Assembly: GCA_018242485.1 (NCBI GenBank)
Contig: JAFEBV010000036.1
Location: forward strand, 1-64,000
DNA: 64,000 nt
Source of the DNA: Pseudomonadota bacterium
GTDB lineage: Bacteria; Pseudomonadota; Gammaproteobacteria; Xanthomonadales; Xanthomonadaceae
Direction: 5' to 3'
The translations under genes were made by a program, and so were the position numbers. The notes under the pieces are model-generated. The model was not told the DNA's origin and did no database searches. It was given only the letters and a program-made list of their open reading frames with translations. Shown here piece after piece: positions 51,950-61,122 of the stretch (the first letter of the stretch is position 1; each line of letters starts with the position of its first letter).

Positions 51950-53301
51950 ACCGGATTCCGCGCCACCGCGACCCCGCCTGGATCGGCGTGCTCGAGCGCA
52001 TCTACGCCGCCGCGCTGTGGTTGTATCCGCGTGTCCATCGCGAGCATTTCGGCACTCCGATGCGCCTTGCGTTTCGTGATCGCTGCCGCGAAGCGCATCG
52101 CGAGGGTCGCGGGCCGGGCGGGGTGTTGCTGCGTGAATTGCTGCCGGATCTGGCCGTCAGCGCCAGTCGCGAACGCATCGATGCCATCGCCGGACTGCCA
52201 CCCATGAAACGCATGCTGTTGCTCGCCCTGTTGTGCGCGTTTGCCGCGACGATGGTCTTTCACGCCCGGCTCGGCGATGCGGCGGTCGCGCTCAAGGATC
52301 GCTGGGATCAGTATCAGGCCGAACTCGACAACCGCGCGCTGCGGGCGCACGAGGCCGATCTGGCCGCGGCGGCGATCCAGCAGCGCCTGCCGCATGCCGA
52401 CGTGCTTGCGGCGCAGTTGTATTTCTCCGCCGCAGATGGCTTCCGTCGCCGCTATCCGGATGCGTCAGGCCTGCACGAGACGCAAGCCGAGAAGGCCGCA
52501 GCCGAGGCCCTGCTCGATCGCGCCGATGCCGCCTTTGCCCGCGCCCTGCGCGCCGACGACCGCTGGGCGCTGTGGCTGGCGGTGACCTACTGCCCGGCGC
52601 GTGAGTCCATCTGCGCACCGGAGGTTTCGTCCGCACGACTGCGCGAAGTCGATGCCGATAACGGCGCGGTGTGGCTGCTCGATCTGGATCAGGCGAAGCA
52701 GGCCGGCGATGTGTCGCGGCAACGCGCCGATCTGACGAGGATGGCGCAGGCAACGCGCTACGATTGGCACTACGGCGACGAAATACGCGGCATGCTCGCT
52801 GCATTCGATCTGCGACCACTGCCCAGTCGATTGAAGCAAAAATATGCCGACGGCAGCACCGCGACGAGCGCCGACTCGGCCAGCCTCATGGCGGGGCGGG
52901 TCGGTTCAGCCAATGCGACCACCGCGATGACCGGCGCGCAAACGTTGTTCGATCTGTGCAAATCCACCGAGCCGGTGGTGCGGGCCGACTGTCGTGCTGC
53001 AGCTCGGTTGCTGGCCGATCGCGGCGACGGTGCCATCGATCGCATGCTCGGTTTGGGGCTGTGGCGGCGCGTGGCCGACGCCAGCGAGCGCGAGCAGGTG
53101 GCGCAGCGCTACCGCGACGGGCGTTGGCAAATGCAGCAATACGCACGTGTCCTAGTCGAAAACTCCGCCACCGTCCTGCATCGCTGGCGCGCGGCGTGGG
53201 CGGCCGAACCCGGCGAATGGCAGGTGCTGCAACGCCTGCTGCGCGAGCAGGGCATCGCCTTGCAGGCACCGGCGGATTTCAAGGTGCCCGACCCGCGTTG
53301 A
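51946..53301 (+). CDS. PadR-linked protein with helical repeat-like domain
   Basis: A 451-residue protein starting with GTG 51946, which overlaps the previous stop (GTGA). The N-terminal module (DPAWIGVLERIYAAALWLYP, then HREHFGTPMRLAFRDRCREA) is a paralog of the preceding protein's. It is followed by one transmembrane helix (about 88-105, MLLLALLCAFAATMVF) and a long helical domain of about 330 residues with TPR-like character (QAEKAAAEALLDRADAAFARAL) and several cysteines. It is probably anchored with this domain in the periplasm. No known family was recognised beyond the module. Confidence 0.78.
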   Translation: MNRIPRHRDPAWIGVLERIYAAALWLYPRVHREHFGTPMRLAFRDRCREAHREGRGPGGVLLRELLPDLAVSASRERIDAIAGLPPMKRMLLLALLCAFAATMVFHARLGDAAVALKDRWDQYQAELDNRALRAHEADLAAAAIQQRLPHADVLAAQLYFSAADGFRRRYPDASGLHETQAEKAAAEALLDRADAAFARALRADDRWALWLAVTYCPARESICAPEVSSARLREVDADNGAVWLLDLDQAKQAGDVSRQRADLTRMAQATRYDWHYGDEIRGMLAAFDLRPLPSRLKQKYADGSTATSADSASLMAGRVGSANATTAMTGAQTLFDLCKSTEPVVRADCRAAARLLADRGDGAIDRMLGLGLWRRVADASEREQVAQRYRDGRWQMQQYARVLVENSATVLHRWRAAWAAEPGEWQVLQRLLREQGIALQAPADFKVPDPR

Positions 53302-53316
53302 ACGGCAGCGTGCGCC

Positions 53317-53357
53317 AACCCCCTCCCAACCTCCCCCTGCTGCCGCAAGGGGAGGGG
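53317..53357. repeat. GC-rich palindrome (REP-like)
   Basis: CCCCCTCCCAACCTCCCC followed by CTGCTGCCGCAAGGGGAGGGG contains an imperfect inverted repeat (CCTCCCC with GGGGAGG). It is related to the palindrome at 50950. Apart from it, the 240-bp gap before the phosphatase gene shows nothing clear. Confidence 0.6.
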
Positions 53358-53541
53358 CCGGGCGCGGCGTTGACCGTCCCCATCGCCGAACACCCAAAGC
53401 CGCGCGCCATGCGCAGGGCGCGAGCGGCGGTTCGGTGAATCGTCCTTTCCCCCGTGATTACGGCACATGATTGCGGTACGGCTGTCGCCGCCGCGCCGCG
53501 CGGGGTAGAGTGAAAGCCCCACCGCAGCCAAGACGTATCCC

Positions 53542-54018
53542 ATGCGCGAGTTGATCCTGTTGCGCCATGCTCATGCGGAAGCCGCGATGCCCGGGCAAGA
53601 CGACCACGACCGCGCGCTGTCGGCACGCGGGCGTGCCGAAGCCGCCGCCGCCGGAGTGTGGTTGCGCGAGCACGGCTACCTGCCCGACCGTGCGTTGTGC
53701 TCGAGCGCACGGCGCGCGCGCGAAACCCTCGACCTCGCCCAGGACGCCATCGGCCACGGTGAAACCGAGCGCGTGGATGCGATCTACGAGGCCACGCCCG
53801 GCGCGTTGATCGCGCTGGCCGACGCCCACCGCGACGTGCCGCGGCTGCTGATGGTCGGCCACAATCCGGGCTTCGAACACCTCGCCGCCCTGATGAGCAC
53901 CGGGCAGTCGGGCGATTTTCGCGGCATGCACACCGCCGGCATCGCAGTGCTGCGCCTGCCCGCCGATGCGGCGATCGAGCCGGGCGTGGCGAAGCTGGTG
54001 GGTTTCTGGATGCCGTGA
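53542..54018 (+). CDS. SixA-like phosphohistidine phosphatase
   Basis: A 158-residue histidine phosphatase-superfamily enzyme. The phosphate-binding RHA core (LILLRHAHAEA) and downstream CSSARRARETL (Arg) and MVGHNPGFEHLA (His) form the active site. The small size without extra domains matches SixA, which dephosphorylates Hpt domains such as that of ArcB. A Hpt-containing kinase is encoded 7 kb upstream, but a direct link is only a possibility. Its stop overlaps a short GTG before the phospholipase gene. It was recognised by family. Confidence 0.88.
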   Translation: MRELILLRHAHAEAAMPGQDDHDRALSARGRAEAAAAGVWLREHGYLPDRALCSSARRARETLDLAQDAIGHGETERVDAIYEATPGALIALADAHRDVPRLLMVGHNPGFEHLAALMSTGQSGDFRGMHTAGIAVLRLPADAAIEPGVAKLVGFWMP

Positions 54019-54026
54019 GGCCGAGC

Positions 54027-55907
54027 ATGCGGCGTCGATGGAAGGCGCTGCTGCCCGGATTGTTGCTGTGCCTGCTGCTGTCTTCCTGCTCCAGTCTGCG
54101 CCCGCGCGATCTGGATCGCGCGCAGGCGCTGGCCGCATCCGTGCAGCCCACGGCGCTGGATTGCGCTCGTCCCAATGCCTGTGCGCAGGATTCGCCGCTG
54201 CGCGACCTGGCCGATCGCGCGGTGGCGCAATCCACGCCGACGCATCCGGTCAACTACGTCGATATCGTCGAATACGGGCAGGATTCGATGCAGGCGCGCA
54301 TCAACCTGATCCGCGCCGCGCGCAGCACCATCGACCTGCAAACCTACATCTTCAGCCACGACGACACCGGCTACCTGTTCTTCAACGAACTGCTTGACGC
54401 CGCCCGCCGCGGCGTGCAGGTGCGGCTGCTGGTGGATCAGTTGTTCGGCCCGTCCGACCCGAACCTGCTGGCGGTACTGGCGACCGCGAACGCCAATTTC
54501 CGCATGCGTCTGTACAACCCCACCTTCGACCGCGCGCGCACCACGCCGCTGGGCTACGTCGGCGCGATCGCCTGCTGCTTCCGCCGCTTCAACCAGCGCA
54601 TGCACATCAAGCAGATGGTGGTGGACGGGCTGGTCGGCATCACCGGCGGGCGCAACATCGACGACCACTATTTCGACTGGAGCACCGACCTGGCTTATCG
54701 CGACCGCGACGCCATCCTCGCCGGGCCGTCGGCTGCGGAGATGCAGTGGAGCTTCGATCAGTACTGGAACAGCCCGCGCAGCGTGCCGATCGCGCGCCTC
54801 AAGGATGTCGCGCAGGTGTTGCTGGATCATCAGGGCGCACCGCCGCACACCCCGCTCGCGCAGGAGCACCGCAGCCCGCGCGTGCTGGCGATGGCGCAGG
54901 CAGCTTCTGACGAGGCCGACATCGACGCGCGTTTCGTGCGCACCGCGCAAGCGGTGGAGAACGTGCATTTCATCGCCGATGCGCCGACCAAACAGGAGCG
55001 CACGCTCACCGAAGGCGGGCGCACCACCGGCGACTTGCGCGGGCTGATCGAATCGGCGCAGCACTCGGTGCTGCTGCAAACGCCGTATCTGGTGCTCACC
55101 CGCGGCGCGCGGCGGATGTTCCGCGCGATGCGCAAGCGCCCGCATCCTCCCACCGTGACCATCTCGACCAATTCGCTGGCCTCCACCGACAACCTGCCGG
55201 TGTTCGCGCTGGCGTGGAAATACTCGCGCCGCAACCTGCACGAGCTGGGCTTCCACATCTACCAGCTCAAGCCCTACGCGCCCGGCGTGCCGGTCGAAGT
55301 GGAAGATGACGAGGATGAAGACGATGCCGCTACGACGAACGCAGTGAAACCACCGCACAAGCCCAGACGCCTGCGGGTTCCCAGCGATGCCACGCGCTTT
55401 CCGGGGCTGGGTCTGGGATCGAAAGCGCCACGCTTGCGCAGCTCGGGTCTGCGAATCAGCCTGCACGCCAAGTCGATGGTGATCGACGGCCGCATCGGCA
55501 TGATCGGCTCGCACAATTTCGATCCGCGTTCGGACAACTACAACACCGAGGGCGTGCTGGTGTTCGACGATCCGGTGCTGGCGCAGGAGCTGCAAGCGGC
55601 GATCGAGCAGGACATGGCGCCGGAAAACTCGTGGCTGATGGCGCGCCGCCCGCGTACCGCACTCACCCCGCTGACCGGGCGCATCGGGCGGCTGTTCGAG
55701 CGCTTGCCGTTGCTGGATTTCTGGCCGTTCCGCTATTCCACCAACTACGAGCTTGTCCCCGGCTGCCAGCCGGTGCCGGTGGGCGACCCGCATTTCGCCG
55801 CCTGCTGGACGCCGGTGGGCAGCTTCCCCGAGGTGCGCATGAGCTTCAAGGTGTTCGCGGTGCGCGTGCTGACCGCGTTCGGCGCGGGGCTGGCGCCGAT
55901 ATTGTGA
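54027..55907 (+). CDS. clsC: Phospholipase D-family protein, ClsC-like cardiolipin synthase
   Basis: A 626-residue lipoprotein (LLLCLLLSSCSSL, lipobox SSC) with two PLD motifs. The first is HIKQMVVDGLVGITGGRN and the second HAKSMVIDGRIGMIGSHN. Both keep H-x-K-x4-D, so a double active site is likely. It resembles E. coli ClsC (YmdC), which makes cardiolipin from phosphatidylglycerol and phosphatidylethanolamine. An acidic linker (VEDDEDEDD) lies between the two domains. ATG 54027 has GAGG seven bases upstream and is preferred over the GTG at 54015. Confidence 0.86.
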   Translation: MRRRWKALLPGLLLCLLLSSCSSLRPRDLDRAQALAASVQPTALDCARPNACAQDSPLRDLADRAVAQSTPTHPVNYVDIVEYGQDSMQARINLIRAARSTIDLQTYIFSHDDTGYLFFNELLDAARRGVQVRLLVDQLFGPSDPNLLAVLATANANFRMRLYNPTFDRARTTPLGYVGAIACCFRRFNQRMHIKQMVVDGLVGITGGRNIDDHYFDWSTDLAYRDRDAILAGPSAAEMQWSFDQYWNSPRSVPIARLKDVAQVLLDHQGAPPHTPLAQEHRSPRVLAMAQAASDEADIDARFVRTAQAVENVHFIADAPTKQERTLTEGGRTTGDLRGLIESAQHSVLLQTPYLVLTRGARRMFRAMRKRPHPPTVTISTNSLASTDNLPVFALAWKYSRRNLHELGFHIYQLKPYAPGVPVEVEDDEDEDDAATTNAVKPPHKPRRLRVPSDATRFPGLGLGSKAPRLRSSGLRISLHAKSMVIDGRIGMIGSHNFDPRSDNYNTEGVLVFDDPVLAQELQAAIEQDMAPENSWLMARRPRTALTPLTGRIGRLFERLPLLDFWPFRYSTNYELVPGCQPVPVGDPHFAACWTPVGSFPEVRMSFKVFAVRVLTAFGAGLAPIL

Positions 55908-55911
55908 AGCC

Positions 55912-55946
55912 GTGAATGGTGAATCGTGAGTGGTGAATGGTTGAAG
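55912..55946. repeat. Heptad array (GTGAATG)n
   Basis: Units of seven bases, GTGAATG, GTGAATC, GTGAGTG, GTGAATG, and a decayed GTTGAAG, start four bases after the ClsC-like stop codon. It is a further unit type with the same period as the arrays at 1 and 322. Confidence 0.85.
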
Positions 55947-56065
55947 CGAAGCCGTGGCGGCCTCGCCACACGGGGTGTCCCTACCTCAACGCTCTCAATT
56001 TGGATCTGAACCGTCTTGCCATCAGCCACGGCGAGATATGTCTGCGGGCGTCCAGGCGTCACATT

Positions 56066-56265
56066 CCCTCACCCGCCGCGTCTGCGACGCGTCGGCCTCT
56101 CCCGGAGGGAGAGGCGGAATTTCCCTTCCCCCTCCGGGGGAAGGTGCCCGAAGGGCGGATGAGGGATCGAATATCGGCTACAACATTGTTGGTTGCGAGT
56201 ATTGCCTGCCACCTTCCTCAGCGATCTCCAATCTTCCCCATTCCCCATTCTCGGCTTTCCGATTG
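56066..56265. repeat. GC-rich palindromic element and degenerate heptads
   Basis: CCCTCACCCGCC at 56066 pairs with GGGCGGATGAGGG ending at 56165. Between them lie CTCTCCCGGAGGGAGAG and a CCTTCCCCCTCCGGGGGAAGG palindrome. Related elements occur at 62020 and 63966. At 56228-56260 short CCCCATT/CCAATC units recall the array at 7284. With the array at 55912 this accounts for most of the 410-bp gap 55908-56317. Confidence 0.75.
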
Positions 56266-56317
56266 ACCACCGCCGCGTCTAGCCCTAGGCTGCACGTTCC
56301 ACTCCGGGGGAGTCGCC

Positions 56318-56932
56318 ATGCCGATTTCGTTCAATATCGAGCTGTCCGATCAGGAAATCGAGCGCCTGCGTCAGGCGGTCAAGACCAAACCCCATGCCAC
56401 CGACAAGGCGGCGATCGAGGCCACCACCGCGGCGGCGATCAAGCTGATCGAGGATGCCACCCGCGGCGAGGTGCCGGGCTTCATCGCCACCCGCCTGCAC
56501 AAGCTGGACAAGATGATCGCGATGGTGCGCGACGATGGCTGGGCGCTGGAGCCGGCGGATCTGGATCGCGTGCTTTCGGCGCTGAACTACTTCGTCGATC
56601 CCGACGACATCATCGCCGACAACGTGCCGGTTATTGGTTTTCTCGACGACGCGATCATGATCGAGATCAGCGAGCGCGAGCTGGAGCCGGAGCTGGTGGC
56701 CTACGACGAGTTCTGCGCGTTCCGTCACGACGAAGCCGCGCAGCGCGGGCTGGATCCGTCCAAGGTCGGCCGCGCCGACTGGCTGGCCGAGCGCCGCACC
56801 GAACTGCACGACCGCATGCGCCGCTGGCACTCGCGCGATTACGGCGAGGGCTACGGCGATTCCAGCGGTTACAAGGCCAAGACCACCTACGTCGGCAACG
56901 CCTGGCGGCCGAGCCTGTTCCGCACGACGTGA
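56318..56932 (+). CDS. DUF1232 / YkvA-type protein
   Basis: A 204-residue protein with a DUF1232 core: VLSALNYFVDPDDIIADNVPVIGFLDDAIMIEI, the DPxD..PVIGxLDD motif of the family. The N-terminal part is charged and helical, and the C-terminal part is rich in Arg and Gly/Tyr (HSRDYGEGYGDSSGYK). Some relatives are membrane-linked, but only weak hydrophobicity is seen here. Function unknown. GGGGGAG about eight bases before the ATG supports the start. Confidence 0.83.
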   Translation: MPISFNIELSDQEIERLRQAVKTKPHATDKAAIEATTAAAIKLIEDATRGEVPGFIATRLHKLDKMIAMVRDDGWALEPADLDRVLSALNYFVDPDDIIADNVPVIGFLDDAIMIEISERELEPELVAYDEFCAFRHDEAAQRGLDPSKVGRADWLAERRTELHDRMRRWHSRDYGEGYGDSSGYKAKTTYVGNAWRPSLFRTT

Positions 56933-57076
56933 TCGTGTGGTCACCGTCCGCCTGTTGCGCAGTTCACGTTGACCGCATGCGCGTATCGGTAATGACTGGG
57001 CTGATATTCCGGTCAGTTTCGCCGTGCCGATCATGACGACCGCCGTTGCGGAGCAAATCCTCTAGCGCGCGCAGGC

Positions 57077-57877
57077 ATGATCGCGAGGATGCAACCTGCC
57101 ACCGCCAACCCGCGCGTCGATGCCCTGCGCCCGCTGCGTTACCTCGTGCGGGTGCCGTTGCTGCTGTTGCACGTGTTGGTGGCGCTGCCGATCGCGGTGG
57201 TGCTGATCGGCCTGCCCGATGGCGGCTGGCGGCTGCGCAGCGGCGAGAGTCTGCGCCAGCGCGTGATCCGCGCGTGGCAGGGCGGACTGCTGCGCATCTT
57301 CGGGCTGCGCTCGCGGCGCATCGGCGCCCCGCTGCCGGGGGCGGCGTTGTTCGTCGCCAACCATGTGAGCTGGATCGACATCACCCTGCTGCACAGCCAG
57401 CACGCGGTGGGCTTCGTGGCCAAGGCGGAGATTGCGCGCTGGCCGCTGGTGGGCTGGATGGCCAACCGCGCCGGCACCATCTACCACCGCCGCGGCAACG
57501 AGCACTCGCTGCGCGACGTGATGGATCAATGCGTGGAGCGCCTGCGCGCCGGGCAACCGGTGGGCGTGTTCCCGGAGGGCGGCACCGGCGACGGGCAGAC
57601 GGTGCGGGTGTTCCACGCGCGCATCCTGCAAACCGCGGTGGATGCCGACGTGCCGGTGCAGCCGGTGGCGCTGGGCTATGGCGAGCATGCGAGCGCGCAG
57701 ACGCAGGTCGCGTTTGCGCGTGGCGAATCGTTCGGTCGCAATTTCATCCGCCTGCTCGGCGCACGCGGGCGGGTCGTGCAAGTGCACTTCCTCGAACCCA
57801 TCGCGCCGGTCTCCGGTGGCCGTCGCGGCATGGCCGAGAACGCGCGCGCGCAGATCGCGCAAGCGCTGGCACGATGA
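57077..57877 (+). CDS. 1-acyl-sn-glycerol-3-phosphate acyltransferase (PlsC family)
   Basis: A 266-residue membrane-associated acyltransferase that adds the second acyl chain in phosphatidic acid synthesis or a related lipid step. The catalytic motif is NHVSWID (NHx4D), followed by KAEIARWPLVGWM and FPEGGT (phosphate-binding). A hydrophobic N-terminal segment (about 27-47) anchors it in the inner membrane. ATG 57077 or the ATG at 57089 are both possible starts. Its stop overlaps the hydrolase start in ATGA, so the pair is translationally coupled. Confidence 0.88.
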   Translation: MIARMQPATANPRVDALRPLRYLVRVPLLLLHVLVALPIAVVLIGLPDGGWRLRSGESLRQRVIRAWQGGLLRIFGLRSRRIGAPLPGAALFVANHVSWIDITLLHSQHAVGFVAKAEIARWPLVGWMANRAGTIYHRRGNEHSLRDVMDQCVERLRAGQPVGVFPEGGTGDGQTVRVFHARILQTAVDADVPVQPVALGYGEHASAQTQVAFARGESFGRNFIRLLGARGRVVQVHFLEPIAPVSGGRRGMAENARAQIAQALAR

Positions 57878-58881
57878 GCTTGCCGGGGCGGTTCGCGCCG
57901 CCGGTCTGGTTGCGCAATCGCCACCTGCAATCGGTGCTGTCGTCCAGCGGCTGGCGTCGGCGTGCTGGTGTGCGTACCTTGCAACGCTTGCAAGTGCGCA
58001 CCACCGAATACCTGCTCGACGCCGGCGATGGTGTGCGTCTGCAAGGCTTCCACAGCACCCTGCAGCGCACCCCGCGCGGGCTGGTGCTGTTGCTGCACGG
58101 TTGGGAAGGCAGCAGCGAATCGGGCTACCTGCTGCATACCGCGGCGACGCTGCTGGAGGCCGGTTTCGACGTGTTCCGGCTGAACTTCCGCGACCACGGC
58201 GATACCCACCATCTCAACGTCGATCCTTTCCATTCCTGTCGCTTGCAGGAAGTGCTTGGTGCCGTGCGTGCGCTGGTCGAAGCGATTCCGACCCAGCCTC
58301 TGCTCGCCGCCGGTTATTCGCTGGGCGGCAATTTCGCCTTGCGTCTGGCACTGCGCGCGCCGCAGGCCGGCATCGCCCTGCGCCACGCGGCGGCGGTGTG
58401 CCCGGTGCTCGATCCGGCGCAGGTGCTGGTCGCGCTGGAAACCGGGCTGCCCCTGTACCACTGGTACTTCATGCGCAAATGGCGCGGATCGTTGCGCCGC
58501 AAGCGCGCACTGTTTCCGCAGCGCCATGATTTCGACGACGCGGTGCTGCGCCTGCCCATGCGCGCGTTGACCGCATGGATGGTCGGGCGCTACACCGATT
58601 TCCCCGCGCTGGCCGATTACCTCGATGGCTACACCATCGGCGGTGAGCGACTGGCGGGCTTGCAGGTGCCGGTGAGCATCCTCGCCGCGGCGGACGATCC
58701 GGTGATCCCGGCGGATGGATTTTCTGGGTTGCATCTGCCGGCGAGCGCGCATCTGGAGATCGCCGAACACGGCGGCCATTGCGGATTTCTCGACAGCATC
58801 CGCGCGCAAGGCTATGCCCAACGATGGATCCGCGACCGCCTGCTGGCGGCGGTGGAAATCGGGCAGGGCGCTTCGGGCTGA
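57874..58881 (+). CDS. YheT-family alpha/beta hydrolase
   Basis: A 335-residue hydrolase of the YheT/embryogenesis-associated EMB8 group. It starts MSLPGRFAPPVWLRNRHLQS, then the oxyanion block LLHGWEGSSES. The nucleophile Ser is in AAGYSLGGNF, the acid is probably in ILAAADDPVIP, and the catalytic His in EIAEHGGHCGF. The family is thought to act on lipids or esters; the physiological substrate is not known. It overlaps the acyltransferase gene by four bases, which fits a role in lipid turnover or repair. Confidence 0.88.
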   Translation: MSLPGRFAPPVWLRNRHLQSVLSSSGWRRRAGVRTLQRLQVRTTEYLLDAGDGVRLQGFHSTLQRTPRGLVLLLHGWEGSSESGYLLHTAATLLEAGFDVFRLNFRDHGDTHHLNVDPFHSCRLQEVLGAVRALVEAIPTQPLLAAGYSLGGNFALRLALRAPQAGIALRHAAAVCPVLDPAQVLVALETGLPLYHWYFMRKWRGSLRRKRALFPQRHDFDDAVLRLPMRALTAWMVGRYTDFPALADYLDGYTIGGERLAGLQVPVSILAAADDPVIPADGFSGLHLPASAHLEIAEHGGHCGFLDSIRAQGYAQRWIRDRLLAAVEIGQGASG

Positions 58882-58967
58882 AGCCGTCGCGGCAGGCGAT
58901 CGGGCGCGGCGGGCGGTTCGGCGAGGCAGGGTACAATGCACACTTTCCTGAAGGACGACACCTAAGC

Positions 58968-61073
58968 ATGCTCGAAGACGTGCTCGATGCCCTGCGCCGC
59001 AATTCGCCCGAAGCCGTCGCGCTGGCGCGCGAGGAAGTGGCTGCCACTCCTGGCAACGCCGCCGCCCATCACCTGCTCGGGATGGCTTTGCACGAGGCCG
59101 GCGACCTGCCCGCTGCCGCCGCCAGCCTCGATCACGCCATCGAACTGGCGCCGGACGAAGCGCTGTACCACTTCAGCCGCGCCCGCGTGGGCTGGTCGGC
59201 GGGCGATCACGCAGCCGTCGAGCGCGCCACCGCGCATGCGCTGGCACTCGACCCCAACCAGCTTGGCGCGTACCTGTTGCGGATTCAGGTGGCGCTCGCC
59301 ACCGGCGATCACGCGGAAGCCGAACGGCAATACAACCTCGCCGAAAAAGTCGATTCGGAAAATCCGCACCTGCTGGCCATCGCCGGGCAGATCGAAATGG
59401 GCAAGGGTGAACCTCAGCGCGCCATCGACCGCCTGCTGCGCGCGCGCAACGCGCGTCCGCACGATCCGCAGATCCTCACCCTGCTCGGCATGGCTTACCT
59501 GCGGCAGGATCATCCGGCGTTCGCCGAACAGGTGCTGCGCAATGCGCGCGACCTGGCCCCGGCCTCGCTCGACGCGCGCCGCCTGCTGGTGCAGGCGCTG
59601 TTGGCGCAAGGCCGTCACGAGGATGCCGGCATCGAGCTGGCGCATTGGCGCACGGCGTTCCCGCATGACCCGGGCGTGGTGCTGGTCGCCGCGGAACTGA
59701 AGCTGCGCAGCGGTGATGCGCGCGGCGCGCTGGCCGACGCCCGCGCGCTGCTGGCGCTGCAACCGCAGGCATTGCAGGGTTTGCAGATGGCCGAACAGGC
59801 GCTGGCGGCGATCGGCGACGTGGCGCTGGCGCGCACGGTGTGGGACGAATGCCTCGCCCGCGAACCGCGGTTGGATCCGGTGTGGTTCAACCGGCTGCAA
59901 TCGGTCGAAGATCACGATGATCGTGCACAGGTTCTGCGCCGCTGGCGGCAAGCGCTGCCCGAGAGCGCGGCAGCTTGGCTCAATCAGGCACGGGCGGACG
60001 AGTCCGACGGCCGCGATGCCGATGCCGAGGCGGGCTACGACGCCGTGCTCGAACGCATCCCGACGCATGCCGATGCCTTGTTCGGCAAGGCGATGTACGA
60101 ATTCCACCGCGATCCGGCGCTGGCGCATGCGCGCCTGACCGCTTTGGTCGCGATGGCGCCGTCTTCGGCGGTGCATCCGGTATTGTCGATTCGCGGCTAC
60201 GTGCTCGACAGCATGGATCAGCACGAGGCCGCGCTCGGCGACTGGCTGCCCGCGCATTTCGGGCTGGGCAACCCGCCGCATGACCTGCCGTTGCCAGAAC
60301 AAGCCCTGCGGGCGTTACCCTTGCCTGCGCCGGTAAGCGGCGGTCCGGATCCCGTGGTGCTGCTCTGGGGCCCACCCGGCAGCGGTTCGGAGCGCATCGC
60401 CGCCGCGCTGCTTTACGCACCCAGCCGACCGTTGATGCAAGCCGGCGCGCAGTTGCTGCCGCGAATCGTCGCCTTGCCGGAAGCCTTCCTTGCACAGGCG
60501 CTCGACCCGGCGCATCTGCACGACATCGCCGCACAGATCGCCGCCGAATACATCGAGACGGTCGAACCCTACGTGCAAGCCGGCAATGCGGGCGTGTTCG
60601 ATTGGTACGGTTTCTGGGACGCGCGTCCGGTGCCGGCGTTGCGCACGGCGCTGCCGCGCCTGCGCCTGATCGCACCCCTGCGCGACCCGCGCGACCTGCT
60701 GCTGAACTGGCTGGCCTTCGGCGCGCCGGCCGGCCCTGCTTTCGTCGATCCGATGACCTGCGCGCACTGGCTGGCCTTGCAACTCGAACACCTGTTGTTC
60801 AGCCGCGACGTGCTGGGCCTGCCGGTGCTGTTGCTGGACATGGATCGCTTCGATGCCGATCCGGTGGCGGGCATGCAGCAGATCACCGACTTCGCCGATT
60901 TGCCCAACGCACCCGATCCACAACCGGCCATCACCCGCCGCACCGGCCCGGGACGGATACCCACGGCGTTGCCTGCTGGACGCTGGCAGGCTTACAACAC
61001 GTGGTTGGGCCCGGCTTTCGACGTGCTCGCGCCGGTTGCCGATCGTCTGGGTTACGGATCGGCATCGTCGTAG
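58968..61073 (+). CDS. TPR protein with C-terminal sulfotransferase-like domain
   Basis: A 701-residue protein. About 12 helical repeats with TPR spacing (for example HHLLGMALHEAGDLPAAAAS, AIDRLLRARNARPHDPQILT) cover residues 1-430. A C-terminal domain of about 230 residues follows, starting VVLLWGPPGSGSERIAAALL (about 464-483), which resembles the PAPS-binding 5'-phosphosulfate loop. TPR-sulfotransferase fusions are common in proteobacteria, usually with unknown acceptors. Whether this loop still binds PAPS is uncertain because PPGSGSE differs from the usual PRSGTT. A TACAAT -10-like box lies at 58932, with no clear -35. Confidence 0.82.
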   Translation: MLEDVLDALRRNSPEAVALAREEVAATPGNAAAHHLLGMALHEAGDLPAAAASLDHAIELAPDEALYHFSRARVGWSAGDHAAVERATAHALALDPNQLGAYLLRIQVALATGDHAEAERQYNLAEKVDSENPHLLAIAGQIEMGKGEPQRAIDRLLRARNARPHDPQILTLLGMAYLRQDHPAFAEQVLRNARDLAPASLDARRLLVQALLAQGRHEDAGIELAHWRTAFPHDPGVVLVAAELKLRSGDARGALADARALLALQPQALQGLQMAEQALAAIGDVALARTVWDECLAREPRLDPVWFNRLQSVEDHDDRAQVLRRWRQALPESAAAWLNQARADESDGRDADAEAGYDAVLERIPTHADALFGKAMYEFHRDPALAHARLTALVAMAPSSAVHPVLSIRGYVLDSMDQHEAALGDWLPAHFGLGNPPHDLPLPEQALRALPLPAPVSGGPDPVVLLWGPPGSGSERIAAALLYAPSRPLMQAGAQLLPRIVALPEAFLAQALDPAHLHDIAAQIAAEYIETVEPYVQAGNAGVFDWYGFWDARPVPALRTALPRLRLIAPLRDPRDLLLNWLAFGAPAGPAFVDPMTCAHWLALQLEHLLFSRDVLGLPVLLLDMDRFDADPVAGMQQITDFADLPNAPDPQPAITRRTGPGRIPTALPAGRWQAYNTWLGPAFDVLAPVADRLGYGSASS

Positions 61074-61122
61074 CGATGAGGCGGCAGCGCACCGGTAGTG
61101 CGCGTCTTGCATGGAGGTTTGC

